64,000 nucleotides of DNA from Crithidia expoeki (taxonomy: Eukaryota; Euglenozoa; Kinetoplastea; Trypanosomatida; Trypanosomatidae): positions 186,001-250,000 of the forward strand of contig OESE01000198.1 in NCBI GenBank assembly GCA_900240875.1, read 5' to 3'. Under the pieces are notes generated by a model. That model ran no database searches, was not told the DNA's origin, and was given only the letters and a program-made list of their open reading frames with translations. Both the position numbers and the translations under genes were made by a program. Shown here in pieces: positions 43,120-53,471 of the stretch. The first letter of the stretch is position 1, and each line of letters opens with the position of its first letter.

Positions 43120-43756
43120 TCAACAAATGGTGCAGCAACAGCAGATTGTGGCACACATGGCAGCAAGACAGGCGCACAGACAGCAGTCCGAGCAGTCGAG
43201 CGCGGTGTCACAAACATAAAAGAGCACCAGTGGAGACAATGACGACGACGATTACACAAAGATAGAAGATGATGACGCTTTGTTCCTCCCTTCCTCATCC
43301 GCCCTATCAAAGCACACCTCCGACAGCACGATACTGCGATGAATGCCGATCTGCGGGCAGCCTATGGTGTCCTCCATCGTCAGTTCATCCACCGGTGCAA
43401 TAAGCAAATCCGCGAAGTTGGCTACTGCATCAGCGGCGGCGCTCGCCAGCGAACTTCGCGTCAAGGCAAACCCGTTCACATGTGTTGTTCGCAGTGGTGT
43501 CGGCGTTCTTGCGGCCATCCAACTCCGCCCGAATTCTCTTCAACGTCGTCGACAGTTGCGATGTAGTGGACGTCGCCTTCAGGCAGGACTGCAAGACAAC
43601 CTGCGCCTTCGCTGCCTGTTCGTTGGTGGCCGCTGCCATCACTTCCTGGGGGGTGATGTTGGCGATGGCGCCCTCGCAGCAGCAAACCTTAATTTCCGTC
43701 AGCTTCTGCTGCATCATCAGCGTCGCGATCAGCACCGCGGTCATTTTACGCGGCAT
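43120..43756 (-). pseudogene. Tandem family member T2, decayed (frame change and internal stop)
   Basis: A fifth, shorter family copy found by reading all minus-strand frames. From an ATG at 43756 one frame gives MPRKMTAVLIA and the block EIKVCCCEG, then ends at a TGA near 43430. The overlapping next frame (from about 43520 downward) carries the later blocks in the right order: NGFALTR, LLIAPVDELTMEDTIGCPQ, then a TAA at about 43252. In the same frame beyond it come PLVLFYVCDT and the Cys-rich end CCLCACLAAMCATICCCC, with a final stop at 43120-43122. These match FFAVSR, PLVALPQELSLEEALKCQQ, TLLLFYTMGT and the Cys cluster of T1. So one frameshift and one in-frame stop separate it from a full gene. 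It has no Q/N-rich tail. Sequencing errors could explain the frameshift, but hardly both lesions. Confidence 0.72.
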
Positions 43757-45472
43757 GGTGAATGGAGCGGTGGTGATGATAGCAATAGACTCAAACACGA
43801 GTACTAGTTCTACGCAGATGTTGAACGAAGCAACCTAGCTTGCCACGCGATTGAAGAGTGCTGTAGAATGCATGCTGACTGCTGAAGCTGCTTCTACAAG
43901 TGCTGATCATTCTTTGCCAAGCACCCAAGGCATCAAGACAGATCTGAAAAAAAATACGAAAAAAAAAAAAACTAGTTGTCGCAAGCGCAAAAGAGCTTTG
44001 CAAGGCGGGAAGTAGATTCGATAGAATATGAAATACGACAGAAAATAACGAGTTGAAGTCACACGAAGAGCCAGAAAAAGTCAAACCGTTTAAAGCACCT
44101 GCGTGTTTCTTTGTTCACTGAGAATTTCACGCGAAGCAAACGCAGCAACAAATGAAGATTTGTGGGAGTATATTCACCTTGCTAACCTTTCTGTTAATGT
44201 CAGTCACATGCAGCACCGCCACTGAAAGTTCAACAAAGGTTCTGTGGAGACTTTGACGCCACCCTCAGCTGATACACCTGCGGCAGGTACTCCTTTGGCT
44301 AGCCGGTTGCACGCTGTTTAACGTCTTTCCCTCTCTCGAAAAGTCCTGCGTGAAATCTCGAAAACTCGTGACCTGAGTCGAATCGAAAAACAGAAATACT
44401 CGTTTATTCGATAAACCAGAATGCACATGTAAAGACAGGAAGACATGCGAGCGCTGTGCACATCGATTGAGAACCTAGAAAAGGAAAAAAGAACGAATAA
44501 TAGTCGCAAACAAAACTAGTTTTATTTTTTTTTTTGGGGGGGGGAAGGGGGTCGGTGGGGAACTCGGAACACATCAGTAATGAAGGGTAGAAGATTCACA
44601 TGGTTTTAACAAAGCCCAACACCAGAGAGACAAAAACCAAAAATATATATCTAAAATAAAATAATAGTAGGCAAGAAAAAGCTATTGAGTAAAAGAGAGT
44701 GCTTACAAAAAAAAAACCTGCTCGCACGTCAAAAGTTATTTGTAACCGTCGTTTTGATTTCCCCCACCCCTTGTCTCTCTTGGTATGCGAGCGAGTAGTG
44801 GTTACGCCACGCATGCGTACAAAAACGCAATTCTTTTATTTTCAATCGTCATAATTTGGAAGCAGACGGAACGCCTCTTTTCCAGGCACCGGGGAGGCAA
44901 AAAGAAAAGGAAACGGGTCACACAACAAACGTACTCCACTCCCGCAGCAATGAAACATTCTACTACCACATTGCAAGACAGCAGAAGACAAAAAGAAGAG
45001 AACAATTACAAGCCGTTGAAACGCCACGCGCCCGATTACAGCAACGAGCGCTACACTGCTTGCCTCTACTACGATCACCTCCATTACCGTAAACTTATAC
45101 ACAGAGAGAGAACGACACCAGCAGTAATAGTAGTGAAGGAAGGAAACGAGGATACGGTTGAAACAATAGAACGCAACCAAAGGGAAAAAAAAACGAATGA
45201 TTGTTGAAAAACACGGAAGGAAAAAGACGAATGCGAAGGAACAGAAAACAAAAAAGAAAAGCGCCGTACAACTCTGAAGTGCAAAGGCACAACGTACGGG
45301 TTGTGTTCCGGTGGTAGAGCGGAAGCACACCTCAGCCGAGACCCAAACGAAAGGTACATCAAAGGTTGGCAGTACTGCGATCGCTGCAAGATCGTTTCAG
45401 CCCTGGACAACGGACACTTGATGTGCGCTTTTTTTTTCTTCTCTCCTTCTCTCTCCTCAGCGTTCAACTCCT
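43757..45472. other. Intergenic region between T2 and T1, no gene seen
   Basis: 1.7 kb, AT-rich. Holds a T run followed by a G run at about 44520-44547 on the plus strand and A runs near 43960-43970. Several plus-strand open frames of 70-140 residues lack motifs and have intergenic composition. Confidence 0.55.
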
Positions 45473-46381
45473 CTAAATGGGCTTGTAGTACGCGCCGCCA
45501 TCACTGTTGCTGCTGCCGCCGCTCATCGGCGGAGGCGGGTAGTACAACTGTGGCTGAGGCACACCTGCGTAGTTCACAGTGTTGTTGTATCCGCTGTTGT
45601 TTGCGTAGCCGTACTGTGTGTAGCACGTGTTGTTCGCTGGGTAGCTCGCGGCTTGCGTATTCGGGCAATAATTTCCGTCGCTGCCGCCGCCGTTGTTGAG
45701 GGGGTTGCCGCCCTTGCCTCCCGAATGCCGCTGCGGGCGCGGGCGAGAGGGGGTTCGGCGATGCCCGCAGAAAGCCATGATAGCTGCCACCAGGTCTCCA
45801 CAGCAGCAGCAGCAGCTTGTGCCCCACTTCGTACCCATCGTGTAGAATAGAAGCAGCGTGGGGGCTGTCGCCTCCGTGCCTGCTGCATGCGTGACAAAGA
45901 TTTGTTGACACTTCAGTGCCTCCTCGAGCGACAGCTCCTGCGGCAGCGCGACCAGCGGATCATCGTCTGTCGCTGCCGTGGTCGACTGCGCCTCGTTAGT
46001 GCCGCGCGAAACCGCGAAGAAGGTGAGGTGCATGCCATCGATTTGCGTCGGTGTGGTGGTGACTCTTGCGGCTGTCGCATTGGACGGGGATCCGATACTC
46101 AACGCGCTCAACCGCTGTTGCTCCACGACTCCGCAAATCTCCTCCACAGTGGTGTCCACCCCGGCCGTCAGCTCTATGCCCTTCATCCCAGCCTTCGCCA
46201 GCGCGTCGGCCGTCGGTACCTCGCCGCCGCGAACACGCTCCAACAGCTTCCGCATCTTCTCCGTATTTTCGGGCGTCACCTCCACGCAGTAGACGTTCAC
46301 TACACCTGTTCGTGCAGGCTGCGCCGGTGCGCCTGTCGCCACGATGGTGGCAGTATCTACGCTGAGCTCAACGGAGGTCAT
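45473..46381 (-). CDS. Tandem family member T1: shared domain, Cys cluster, N/G/Y-rich tail
   Basis: A 302-residue protein from an ATG at 46381 (MTSVELSVDTATI); first of the cluster in transcription order. It shows the family blocks VVNVYCVEV, LTFFAVSRG, PLVALPQELSLEEALKCQQ and TLLLFYTMGT. These are followed by TSCCCCCGDLVAAIMAFCGH (five adjacent Cys, then a hydrophobic stretch) and a basic, Pro/Arg-rich linker. The C-terminal tail of about 80 residues is rich in N, G, Y, P and S (YGYANNSGYNN). Divergent from T3-T5 but clearly the same plan. No catalytic motif is visible. I do not recognise the family; membrane association through the Cys-rich segment is the inference. Confidence 0.85.
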   Translation of the reverse strand: MTSVELSVDTATIVATGAPAQPARTGVVNVYCVEVTPENTEKMRKLLERVRGGEVPTADALAKAGMKGIELTAGVDTTVEEICGVVEQQRLSALSIGSPSNATAARVTTTPTQIDGMHLTFFAVSRGTNEAQSTTAATDDDPLVALPQELSLEEALKCQQIFVTHAAGTEATAPTLLLFYTMGTKWGTSCCCCCGDLVAAIMAFCGHRRTPSRPRPQRHSGGKGGNPLNNGGGSDGNYCPNTQAASYPANNTCYTQYGYANNSGYNNTVNYAGVPQPQLYYPPPPMSGGSSNSDGGAYYKPI

Positions 46382-46885
46382 ATGTGCTCAACGAAGACAG
46401 AAGTGTGTTCTGCGAAAGAAAACAAAAGGAAGGAGACGGTTAGCTTTTCTTTCGCTTTTTTTTCTCTGCGTGACTGCGTTGAGCTTCTCCACTTTCCTTC
46501 AAGACAAATATCCTAAAAACTCAGATGGAATTGCTAGTGAATCGCTACCTAGAAAAGAACAAATACAAGGGGAGAGAAAAGACTCGGGGCAGAAGGCAAC
46601 AGAAAGAGACGTGGTGCAGACCACTTTCAAATCCAGACTCAGCCGAAAAGAAGTGATTAGGTCGCTGAAGCCACCTTTTTTTTTTTTTTCGCTTCTTCCT
46701 TCGGTACACAAGCAATTAATAGGTATAACTGTTGTTGTTTTTGTTTTATTCTTCAAACGTAGAACGGTCTCTATTTCACTTGATGTGTCGCCGCAACAAC
46801 GATACACAATCAAAGGTGCCACATTACCCCACGTAGAACAAGAAGGCGGTGAAAAGAGAGAAGTTCGATTCGCGTAACTGAACGA
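46382..46885. other. Intergenic region, no gene seen
   Basis: About 500 nt between T1 and the Skp1/BTB-like gene. T run at 46678-46690 on the plus strand. No coding signal. Confidence 0.55.
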
Positions 46886-47956
46886 CTACATCACGGCAGT
46901 ACCGGAGGTGCTTTTTTGATCTCGCGAGAGCCACGGAAAGCGCTGCAAGAGGTTTGCTCGAGACTCTGGCGTAAAGGGCTGCACTACACGTTCTCCTCCA
47001 CCCACGAGCTGTCCCACGCTACCCTCATCCAAGTCCATCAACATATTTGCGGCGATGCATGCACACAACAGCTGCAGGGGCACCACGCCAAGCCGCGTCG
47101 CAGCCTCCAAAACTGCGCTCAGCCGCCGCCACATCCTTTGGCGGTTCGGAATCGAAAAAACCTCCACGACCTCCTGTGTCGCGCCGAAATCACCTGTGAG
47201 CTTGCGTACTGCTCCACCGACGAGGTCCACCCATCGCCCATTCTCCACCAGTCCCAGCGAGGTCACTTGCCGCCATGTCAGACCTAGTACGCAGTATAAC
47301 ACAAAGTGATGCTCCCACGACGAAAGGCCATACAGGTCCGCGAAATTCAGCGGGCGGCGCAGCGCTGACGGTGCCTCGGTAGTGTGCGCTAAATCAGCAC
47401 TTTTTGTGGAAGACGTGGACAGACGCTTAGCGTCATGCAAACCACCTACACGCACGGAGGACGAGTCCGTAGCAGCCGTGTCACTGCCCCATACCGACAA
47501 GGTGTAGAAGTGCTCTATATAAACCGCTACCACCTCGAATACGTCCTTGTCAACAAACGGAAGCGGAAGCACGAGTGAGCTCCCACCGTATTCGGGCAGA
47601 AGCGATGGTTCACTTTCTGCTGCACCATCAGCGGTACGCGGATCCACTGTACATTGTGCTGTGCTTTCTCCGTTCTCGAGAACGTCCTCCAATAAAACCC
47701 GAAGCGTCGCCGAACCGCGCTGTACGAGGTACGCTGGGCATCGGTACCGCAGTGGTGCGGTGGAACCACCGTTGCCGTCAACCTCGAGCACGACTTGTGT
47801 GGACCGTAGCGCAGAAAGAGACGTCGCTTTTGCCGCGGAAGACTGACCGATATCTTGTGTGTCGTCGACAGGCTGCGTCGTGGGTGTCGCTACTGCGGGG
47901 TTGCCTGCACCACACAACTGGAAACTGTGCAACTGAAAAGATTGATCTGTCAGCAT
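46886..47956 (-). CDS. Skp1/BTB-POZ-like protein
   Basis: A 356-residue protein. The ATG at 47956 (MLTDQSFQLHSF) is the first in the frame; 24 further upstream codons are open but lack ATG. The body resembles an expanded Skp1/BTB fold. There is an early strand-helix region (LRYRCPAYLVQRGSATLRVLLEDVL), a typical Skp1-like VLPLPFVDKDVFEVVAVYIEHF, an insert, then LNFADLYGLSS. The late helices read PLQLLCACIAANMLMDLDEGSV, comparable to the Skp1 core that ends in an AANYL-type motif. Skp1 and BTB proteins serve as adaptors of cullin ubiquitin ligases. Whether this one does is inference, since it is much longer than Skp1 (about 160) and divergent. Confidence 0.6.
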   Translation of the reverse strand: MLTDQSFQLHSFQLCGAGNPAVATPTTQPVDDTQDIGQSSAAKATSLSALRSTQVVLEVDGNGGSTAPLRYRCPAYLVQRGSATLRVLLEDVLENGESTAQCTVDPRTADGAAESEPSLLPEYGGSSLVLPLPFVDKDVFEVVAVYIEHFYTLSVWGSDTAATDSSSVRVGGLHDAKRLSTSSTKSADLAHTTEAPSALRRPLNFADLYGLSSWEHHFVLYCVLGLTWRQVTSLGLVENGRWVDLVGGAVRKLTGDFGATQEVVEVFSIPNRQRMWRRLSAVLEAATRLGVVPLQLLCACIAANMLMDLDEGSVGQLVGGGERVVQPFTPESRANLLQRFPWLSRDQKSTSGTAVM

Positions 47957-50342
47957 GCTCGAACGGCTATATGAGCTATTGAAAGACAAAGTGGGTGATT
48001 TGAAACAAATGCCCCTCACGGCACTCACACACGCGGGGGAAAAAAGCGAGTGAGTGTTGTTCCGTTTCGCCCCTTATGCCACACACGGACCTTTTTCCTT
48101 TCTTTCAGCCTCGAACGAAAGGGGGAGATAGATCCGGTAAATGTGTTCTCAACAAGAAGGACAGAAACGGAGGAGGAACGCTGCAGGCAGCCAACGGAGC
48201 CTAGGTGATGGATTACGGCCCTGCGGCACAAATGAACGGGTAGAATCAGTACAAGTGCAGAAAAATCCGGAAAAAGTAGATTGTGTTTGTGTGTGTGTGT
48301 GTGTGTGTGTATTTTTCCGTGCTGCTCGGGTGTTTTCGCGCTTCAAGATTATGTGAGCGTTATAGCAAGTGCATAAAACACACGTCGGGCTTTTGTTTCT
48401 CCGCACCGGGGGAAAAGGACGTTCACACAACAGCTCGCCTTCCGCAGCTTTTCCTACGCCACCCCTCCCCCATGTAGATGGGGAGAAAGGGAGGTGGTAC
48501 ATTCTGCGTGCACTGAAAGAATGGTGCAGATGCTTACTTCTGCTTAACGGAGAGAGCAGAGAGCACAAAGCGACTCTCGAGCTGCGTCGCTCACACAAGC
48601 GCATCGCGTCTACGCAGCACCATCAAGCCACTGACACATTCAGTTCGCCAAACGAAAAGTTTGAAAAATCGATGCGCAGCACCTGAAACCCAGACGAAGC
48701 AGTAGGAATTCCCCTCTTTACTCTTTGTTCACCCCAAGGGAGGTTGTTGCTCTGTTTTTAAACGTGAGTCACAATAATCGCAGGAAACCAAACAGCAATA
48801 CAAGAAAAAAAAGAAAAGAGAAGTTGGGCTAATAGTGGAATAAACTGACAATTTTCTTACTTATATATATATATATATATACTCGTTTGCTCTACTGTCT
48901 TTCCGTTGCTTTGGCGACGAATTCTCTCCCCTCTTTTTCTAAAACCGTCATGAGTGGAGGAAAAAGAGAAAAGAAGCACACAGAGACTAATCTACATGGA
49001 GAAAGAACATAAGACAGAGCAAAAGAAACAGCGTGAAGGTTAGTAAAAGCAACCGGGGACTCTTTTCTTTTTCCTCTGGGAGAGAAATACACGCTCACGG
49101 AAGAAGAAAAACCTCAACGGAAAGCAAGGTGGGGCAGAGAGCCTTCTACGTTCGCTTCAACGCCACGCTGACATCAATAGCACCAAGACAACTTCTTCCT
49201 AACATCAACTGAATGGGAGACAGGAAAACTGAACAGACGGAGGACGTGTCAGAAAAAGATAAGTTACAGATAATAAATAAACGAAAGGAAAGAGAAAGGG
49301 AAAAACAACACAGTCAAGTACGTCACCCGTCACAGCACTTGTGTAGCACCCACACACACGCACCAAAAGCAAAACAGAAACAAAAACAAAGAATTTGATA
49401 CGTAAAAGGGGCTGAAGAAGAAATAAACCGCGATATCAGGGACTTGGGGAGACAAAGAAGAAAAAGAAGAGCTTCTTGACCGCGCCTTATCGTAACGCAC
49501 AGAAGTCGTGTTTTTCCTTATTACCCAATTAAAGGATAACCGCGGATTTTCTTCGCTCGCTTACTGTGCATAACACATATATTGCACCGCTTTCCCCTTT
49601 CGTTTTGCCTCCTGATGCACAGTCACCCCAGGCTTCTAAAACTGAGGAAAAAGGCGGGAAAGAAAAAGACATAAATAAAGCCACTCGTCAACAGAACTGT
49701 TGCGTAAGCACACCACTTGCGCGCGCAAACACCAAGGTTACGCCTTTCCATAAAAGCAAACCAAAGGGCAAAAGAAAGAAGAACACACGTCATCAACAGT
49801 CGGCGTGGTCGTACGAGCACAGGCAACAGCTTTCAAAAAAAAAAAAGAGATATTATATATTATATATATTATATATATATATATGAAATATGAAGCAACG
49901 CACGCACAGCATGGAAAACAAAGAGGGATTCCTGGGAAACAAAGCAAGACGCAAAACAGTCAAAAAAGCGTCTGTACGCACGTAACGTAAAGCATATACG
50001 AACGGTACTTTCAAGCGGAAAGGGGGAAAAACGGAAAAGGCCGAAGCTGCCTTGCGGTGAAAAATCGATAGATTCGCTTCCAAAGACTTTGCAGCCAAGT
50101 TTCGCACACGACGCGAATGGAAGTGTTAAAAGAAAACTCAGATTCTAGGCAATCTCAACGTTGACACGAGGACACATTCAACTCTTCCTTCGCCTAACTT
50201 TTTCGTTCTCTCAATTTCTTCCACGTCAGCCTAGTTTACTTGTAGTTACACGGCTAATAAAAAGATCATCTAGATTGATAGTTTTTTTTCAACTTTCGTT
50301 TTCTTCGTCCTTTTCTGTCTGTTCTTGTTGTCATCATCACCT
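47957..50342. other. Intergenic region with microsatellites
   Basis: 2.4 kb without a supported gene. Contains (TG)n at about 48283-48310, (AT)n at about 48861-48881 and 49853-49882, and purine-rich plus-strand stretches over 49213-49480. The latter translate into charged low-complexity frames that I reject. Confidence 0.55.
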
Positions 50343-51563
50343 TTACTGTGTCTGCTCGCCCATGAGGGAGAGGAGAATCGACAATGGAATACCGGCCTGC
50401 TGCTGTAACGACTGCAGACGCTCCATCTGATCGCTGTTGCCATTGGCGGAAGCCTCACACAGCTTGCGGAAGTAGTTCGTGAACCACTCCTGACGATCGG
50501 CGCCGGTAAGTTTCGCATCCGGACCCTCCTCGAACTGGTTCAACTCCTCCGTCTCCTCGGGTGTCAGGGCCTCGGCGTTCTTGAGGGTGTCGTAGCGCTT
50601 CTCTAGCAGCGCGCCGACGGTCGTATTGCCCTTGTCCGCCATCATCTCATACGCCTTGCGGAACCCGCTGTTGCGGGGCGCACTAAACGGACCCGGCACG
50701 ACAGTTGAGTGCGGCTCGGCTGAATAATCGCTGCCGTCACAGAATTGCACGATCACGCACGAAATGTTGTCGCGGCTGCCGCGCTCGATGGCTTCCTCGC
50801 ACACGCGGCCCGCCACCTCGGCGAGGTCGTTGCACGTCTCCAGCTGCTCCTTCACATAGGCGACGACCTCCTCGTTAGGGAAGTTGCCCTCGAAGACGCC
50901 GTCACAGCACAGCAGCACGAAGTCGTTCGAGCTGAAGGTGACGTCCTTGTGCTGCACATCGGCTAGCGCGATCACCTTCTGGTCCAGTTGGCCGGCATCA
51001 CCTAGCTTGTACTCGCGGTCGCCGAAGGCGCGGCTGACAGCGAGGCTGCCGTCAACGCGATTGTTCTCGACGCGGCCACCGCAGTTCTCGATGCGCCTAC
51101 GCTCCTCCTCATTATTCGGCTTGTGGTCCTCCGTCAGCGGAACGCACACACCGTCGATGCAAGCCACAACGCGGGAGTCGCCTACGTTGCCCACTTGTAG
51201 ATGTACGTTGTTACCGTCCTTCTGGGCTACAAAGAAGGTGCCGGTGCTGCCGCCCTCGCGACCAGAGTCCATCCACTCCTGGTCGATCTTCAGTGCAATC
51301 TCCTTCATCCGGTCATCCGTCATGGGGATCGGCTCCTTCTCAATTGCCTTGCGCCATGCCCCTTCGAGGTACTCGGAGCACTGGTCGTTCACGTGGCCAT
51401 CGAAGACGCCGAAGAAGCCCCAGGTGTCGGTCATGTAAGTCAGGTGCGCATCTTCCATTGTCTCACGGTACCCATTGACGCAGCTGGAGCCGCAGCGGAA
51501 GATGGCGTTGCCATAACGCTCCTGCAGCTGCGTCATAACTGGCTTCGGAAGAGGAATACCCAT
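50343..51563 (-). CDS. Protein phosphatase 2C (PPM family)
   Basis: A 406-residue PP2C. The ATG at 51563 gives MGIPLPKPV, the usual trypanosomatid start; a longer upstream frame exists but family comparison favours this one. PPM motifs appear in order: GYRETMEDAH (residues 31-40), GFFGVFDGH (49-57, metal ligands Asp55/Gly56), GSTGTFFV, VGNVGDSRVV, LTEDHKP, GSLAVSRAFGD, FVLLCCDGVFEG and SRDNISCVIV. All key acidic metal ligands are present, so it should be an active Mg/Mn-dependent Ser/Thr phosphatase. About 110 C-terminal residues beyond the catalytic core form a helical extension (TPEETEELNQFEEGPD), common in this group. Gly2 could be myristoylated, though residue 6 (Pro) is not ideal. Confidence 0.95.
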   Translation of the reverse strand: MGIPLPKPVMTQLQERYGNAIFRCGSSCVNGYRETMEDAHLTYMTDTWGFFGVFDGHVNDQCSEYLEGAWRKAIEKEPIPMTDDRMKEIALKIDQEWMDSGREGGSTGTFFVAQKDGNNVHLQVGNVGDSRVVACIDGVCVPLTEDHKPNNEEERRRIENCGGRVENNRVDGSLAVSRAFGDREYKLGDAGQLDQKVIALADVQHKDVTFSSNDFVLLCCDGVFEGNFPNEEVVAYVKEQLETCNDLAEVAGRVCEEAIERGSRDNISCVIVQFCDGSDYSAEPHSTVVPGPFSAPRNSGFRKAYEMMADKGNTTVGALLEKRYDTLKNAEALTPEETEELNQFEEGPDAKLTGADRQEWFTNYFRKLCEASANGNSDQMERLQSLQQQAGIPLSILLSLMGEQTQ

Positions 51564-52704
51564 CGTTGAGGTGTAGGTGGTATTTAAAACACAAAAGCTT
51601 CCTGTATAAACTTCCAAGTAAAAAGGGGGTGAGTAGAGGGCTGATATAGAAAAGTACGGTGCTTAAGCACTTGATTCTCCCTGCCTGGATGTCTGTGAGT
51701 TATCTATACTTGTATGTGTATAGGTTGAGTACAGGGGGTGAGCGATGCTAGTAGATACAAAAAAAGGTTGATTATTTGAGATACAGTGAAAGACGGTACC
51801 CGCACAGCTGACTCAATTGGTCTTTTTAAAAGGCTTAGAAAACGAACTGAAACAAGAATATCTGTGTATAGATATGTTTTAGAGGAGACTGACAGCCGGC
51901 GAAGAAGGAAAAATGGAAAGAAGACACGAAAAGAAAATCACTGCGACGGGCGAGACGGAGGAATCTTCTGTTCAGCGTGTGTGTGTGTGTGTATTTAGTT
52001 AGGAAAAAGAAGAACGAATGCGAGCAATTCAAACAATAAAAAGTGAGTGGATGCTTGCGTATCCATGGACGCCGTCAGGAAGTGGCAAAAGAGCAGGAAA
52101 GGTGGGAAATTAGAGAGTGCAGAAGCAAATGGGGGAGAATGCACGCTAAAAAGTATATGAGCAGAAGCTGGCAGCACAAGCACAATTCAGAAAAGGAGAA
52201 GAGATATTTTTTTTTGTTGGGTATCCCACCCATTTTGCTTGAAGTTGCACTTCGCTCATCTCAAGTGCATGCTTTCTGGCACTGCCGAGACAGACCACTT
52301 ATTGCCGGAGTAGGTAAATCATGCCCGACACTTTACGCACAACCTTCTACGCGCTCGCTAACAAAACACTTTTCAAACCCACTGCGATTAGGGCCCGAGC
52401 AAAACTCTTAAGTCTTCAGTTGTTCAGAATGTGTGGTGTGTTCACACACCTGAAGCAGCTCAAGTAGGCTTAGTACTTGGCTCGTATAATAGCAATGAAA
52501 ATAGAGTAAAGTGTTGTCTAAATATGTAAATCCGTAAGCACTGTTTAATAACTTATTTTTTTTTTTTGAAACCTGTGTATGCCCCTTTAACCAAGATTAC
52601 TGCCACTGCTGGGCTGGGAGAAAGGAGAATGCGACAAGCGAGCAGACCCGCAAAACAATATTGAGGTAGAAGAGTAAATGTACGCATATATATATATATA
52701 TATA

Positions 52705-52740
<36 letters not shown>

Positions 52741-53471
52741 GAGAACAAAAGAAAGATGAAGGGGGGCGCGAGCGCACACTCATGTACAAATGCACGCAGT
52801 CAGAGCTTTAAGCAAACACAAGTGAAGGCTATATATATATATATATATATTGCATTCTGAAGAGCACACTCCGTCCAGCAAATCGAATCGGTTTCACCGC
52901 CTGCTTCCATAATACCAAAGTGAGAATAGCTCTGGGTGTCTTTTGCTCCGGTAGAAGAATGAGAAATGATGATGAAAGTGCGTTGTGGTGGTAGTGGCAG
53001 TAATAAGAGTAATGAACACTCGCATAAGTCAACTTGAATGGAGTTGGAAGCAGCTCCAGTGGAAGTGACGACGAAGGGGGAGGGGGGGAGACGACGGAAC
53101 ACTGCGGTTTGTTTTATAAAAATGATAGTATAGAGAACAGGTTACGGTTTGAAAACGTGTGTACTTGTGCATGTGAGTGTAACACAGCTTTAAAAACAAC
53201 ACTAACTATTTCGAAACGCGGAATGAGCATAATGAAATGGAGCTCGCGGTAAAAACGTCTGCAGAAGCCAAAACAAAACGAGAAAGCTTCGTATCGACAA
53301 ACACCCAAGTCTTCCTGCTTGGCTTGTTCAGCTTATCCTAAGTACTTGGCTTACTCTCTCACATCCCGCGTAGCCAAACTCGACAAGAAAACGCAAAAGA
53401 CGCACACGCGCACACGAAAGAGCCGTGAAAAGAGAAAAAAAAAGAGTTAACAATATATATATATATATATA
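51564..53471. other. Intergenic region with dense AT and TG microsatellites
   Basis: No supported gene. (TG)n at about 51978-51992 and 52709-52738; (AT)n at 52685-52705, 52830-52851 and 53453-53471. The last one directly abuts the stop codon of the SNF2 gene. Minus-strand pyrimidine tract and AG near 51614-51640 could serve the PP2C mRNA. Confidence 0.6.
52685..52738. repeat. Compound (AT)n/(TG)n microsatellite
   Basis: An AT tract of about 20 bp followed after three bases by about 15 TG units. Confidence 0.9.

Noticed and set aside
43430-43798. Treating the 122-residue frame as an independent small gene
   Set aside because: Its neighbour frame carries the remaining family blocks in order, so it is better explained as part of the decayed member T2.
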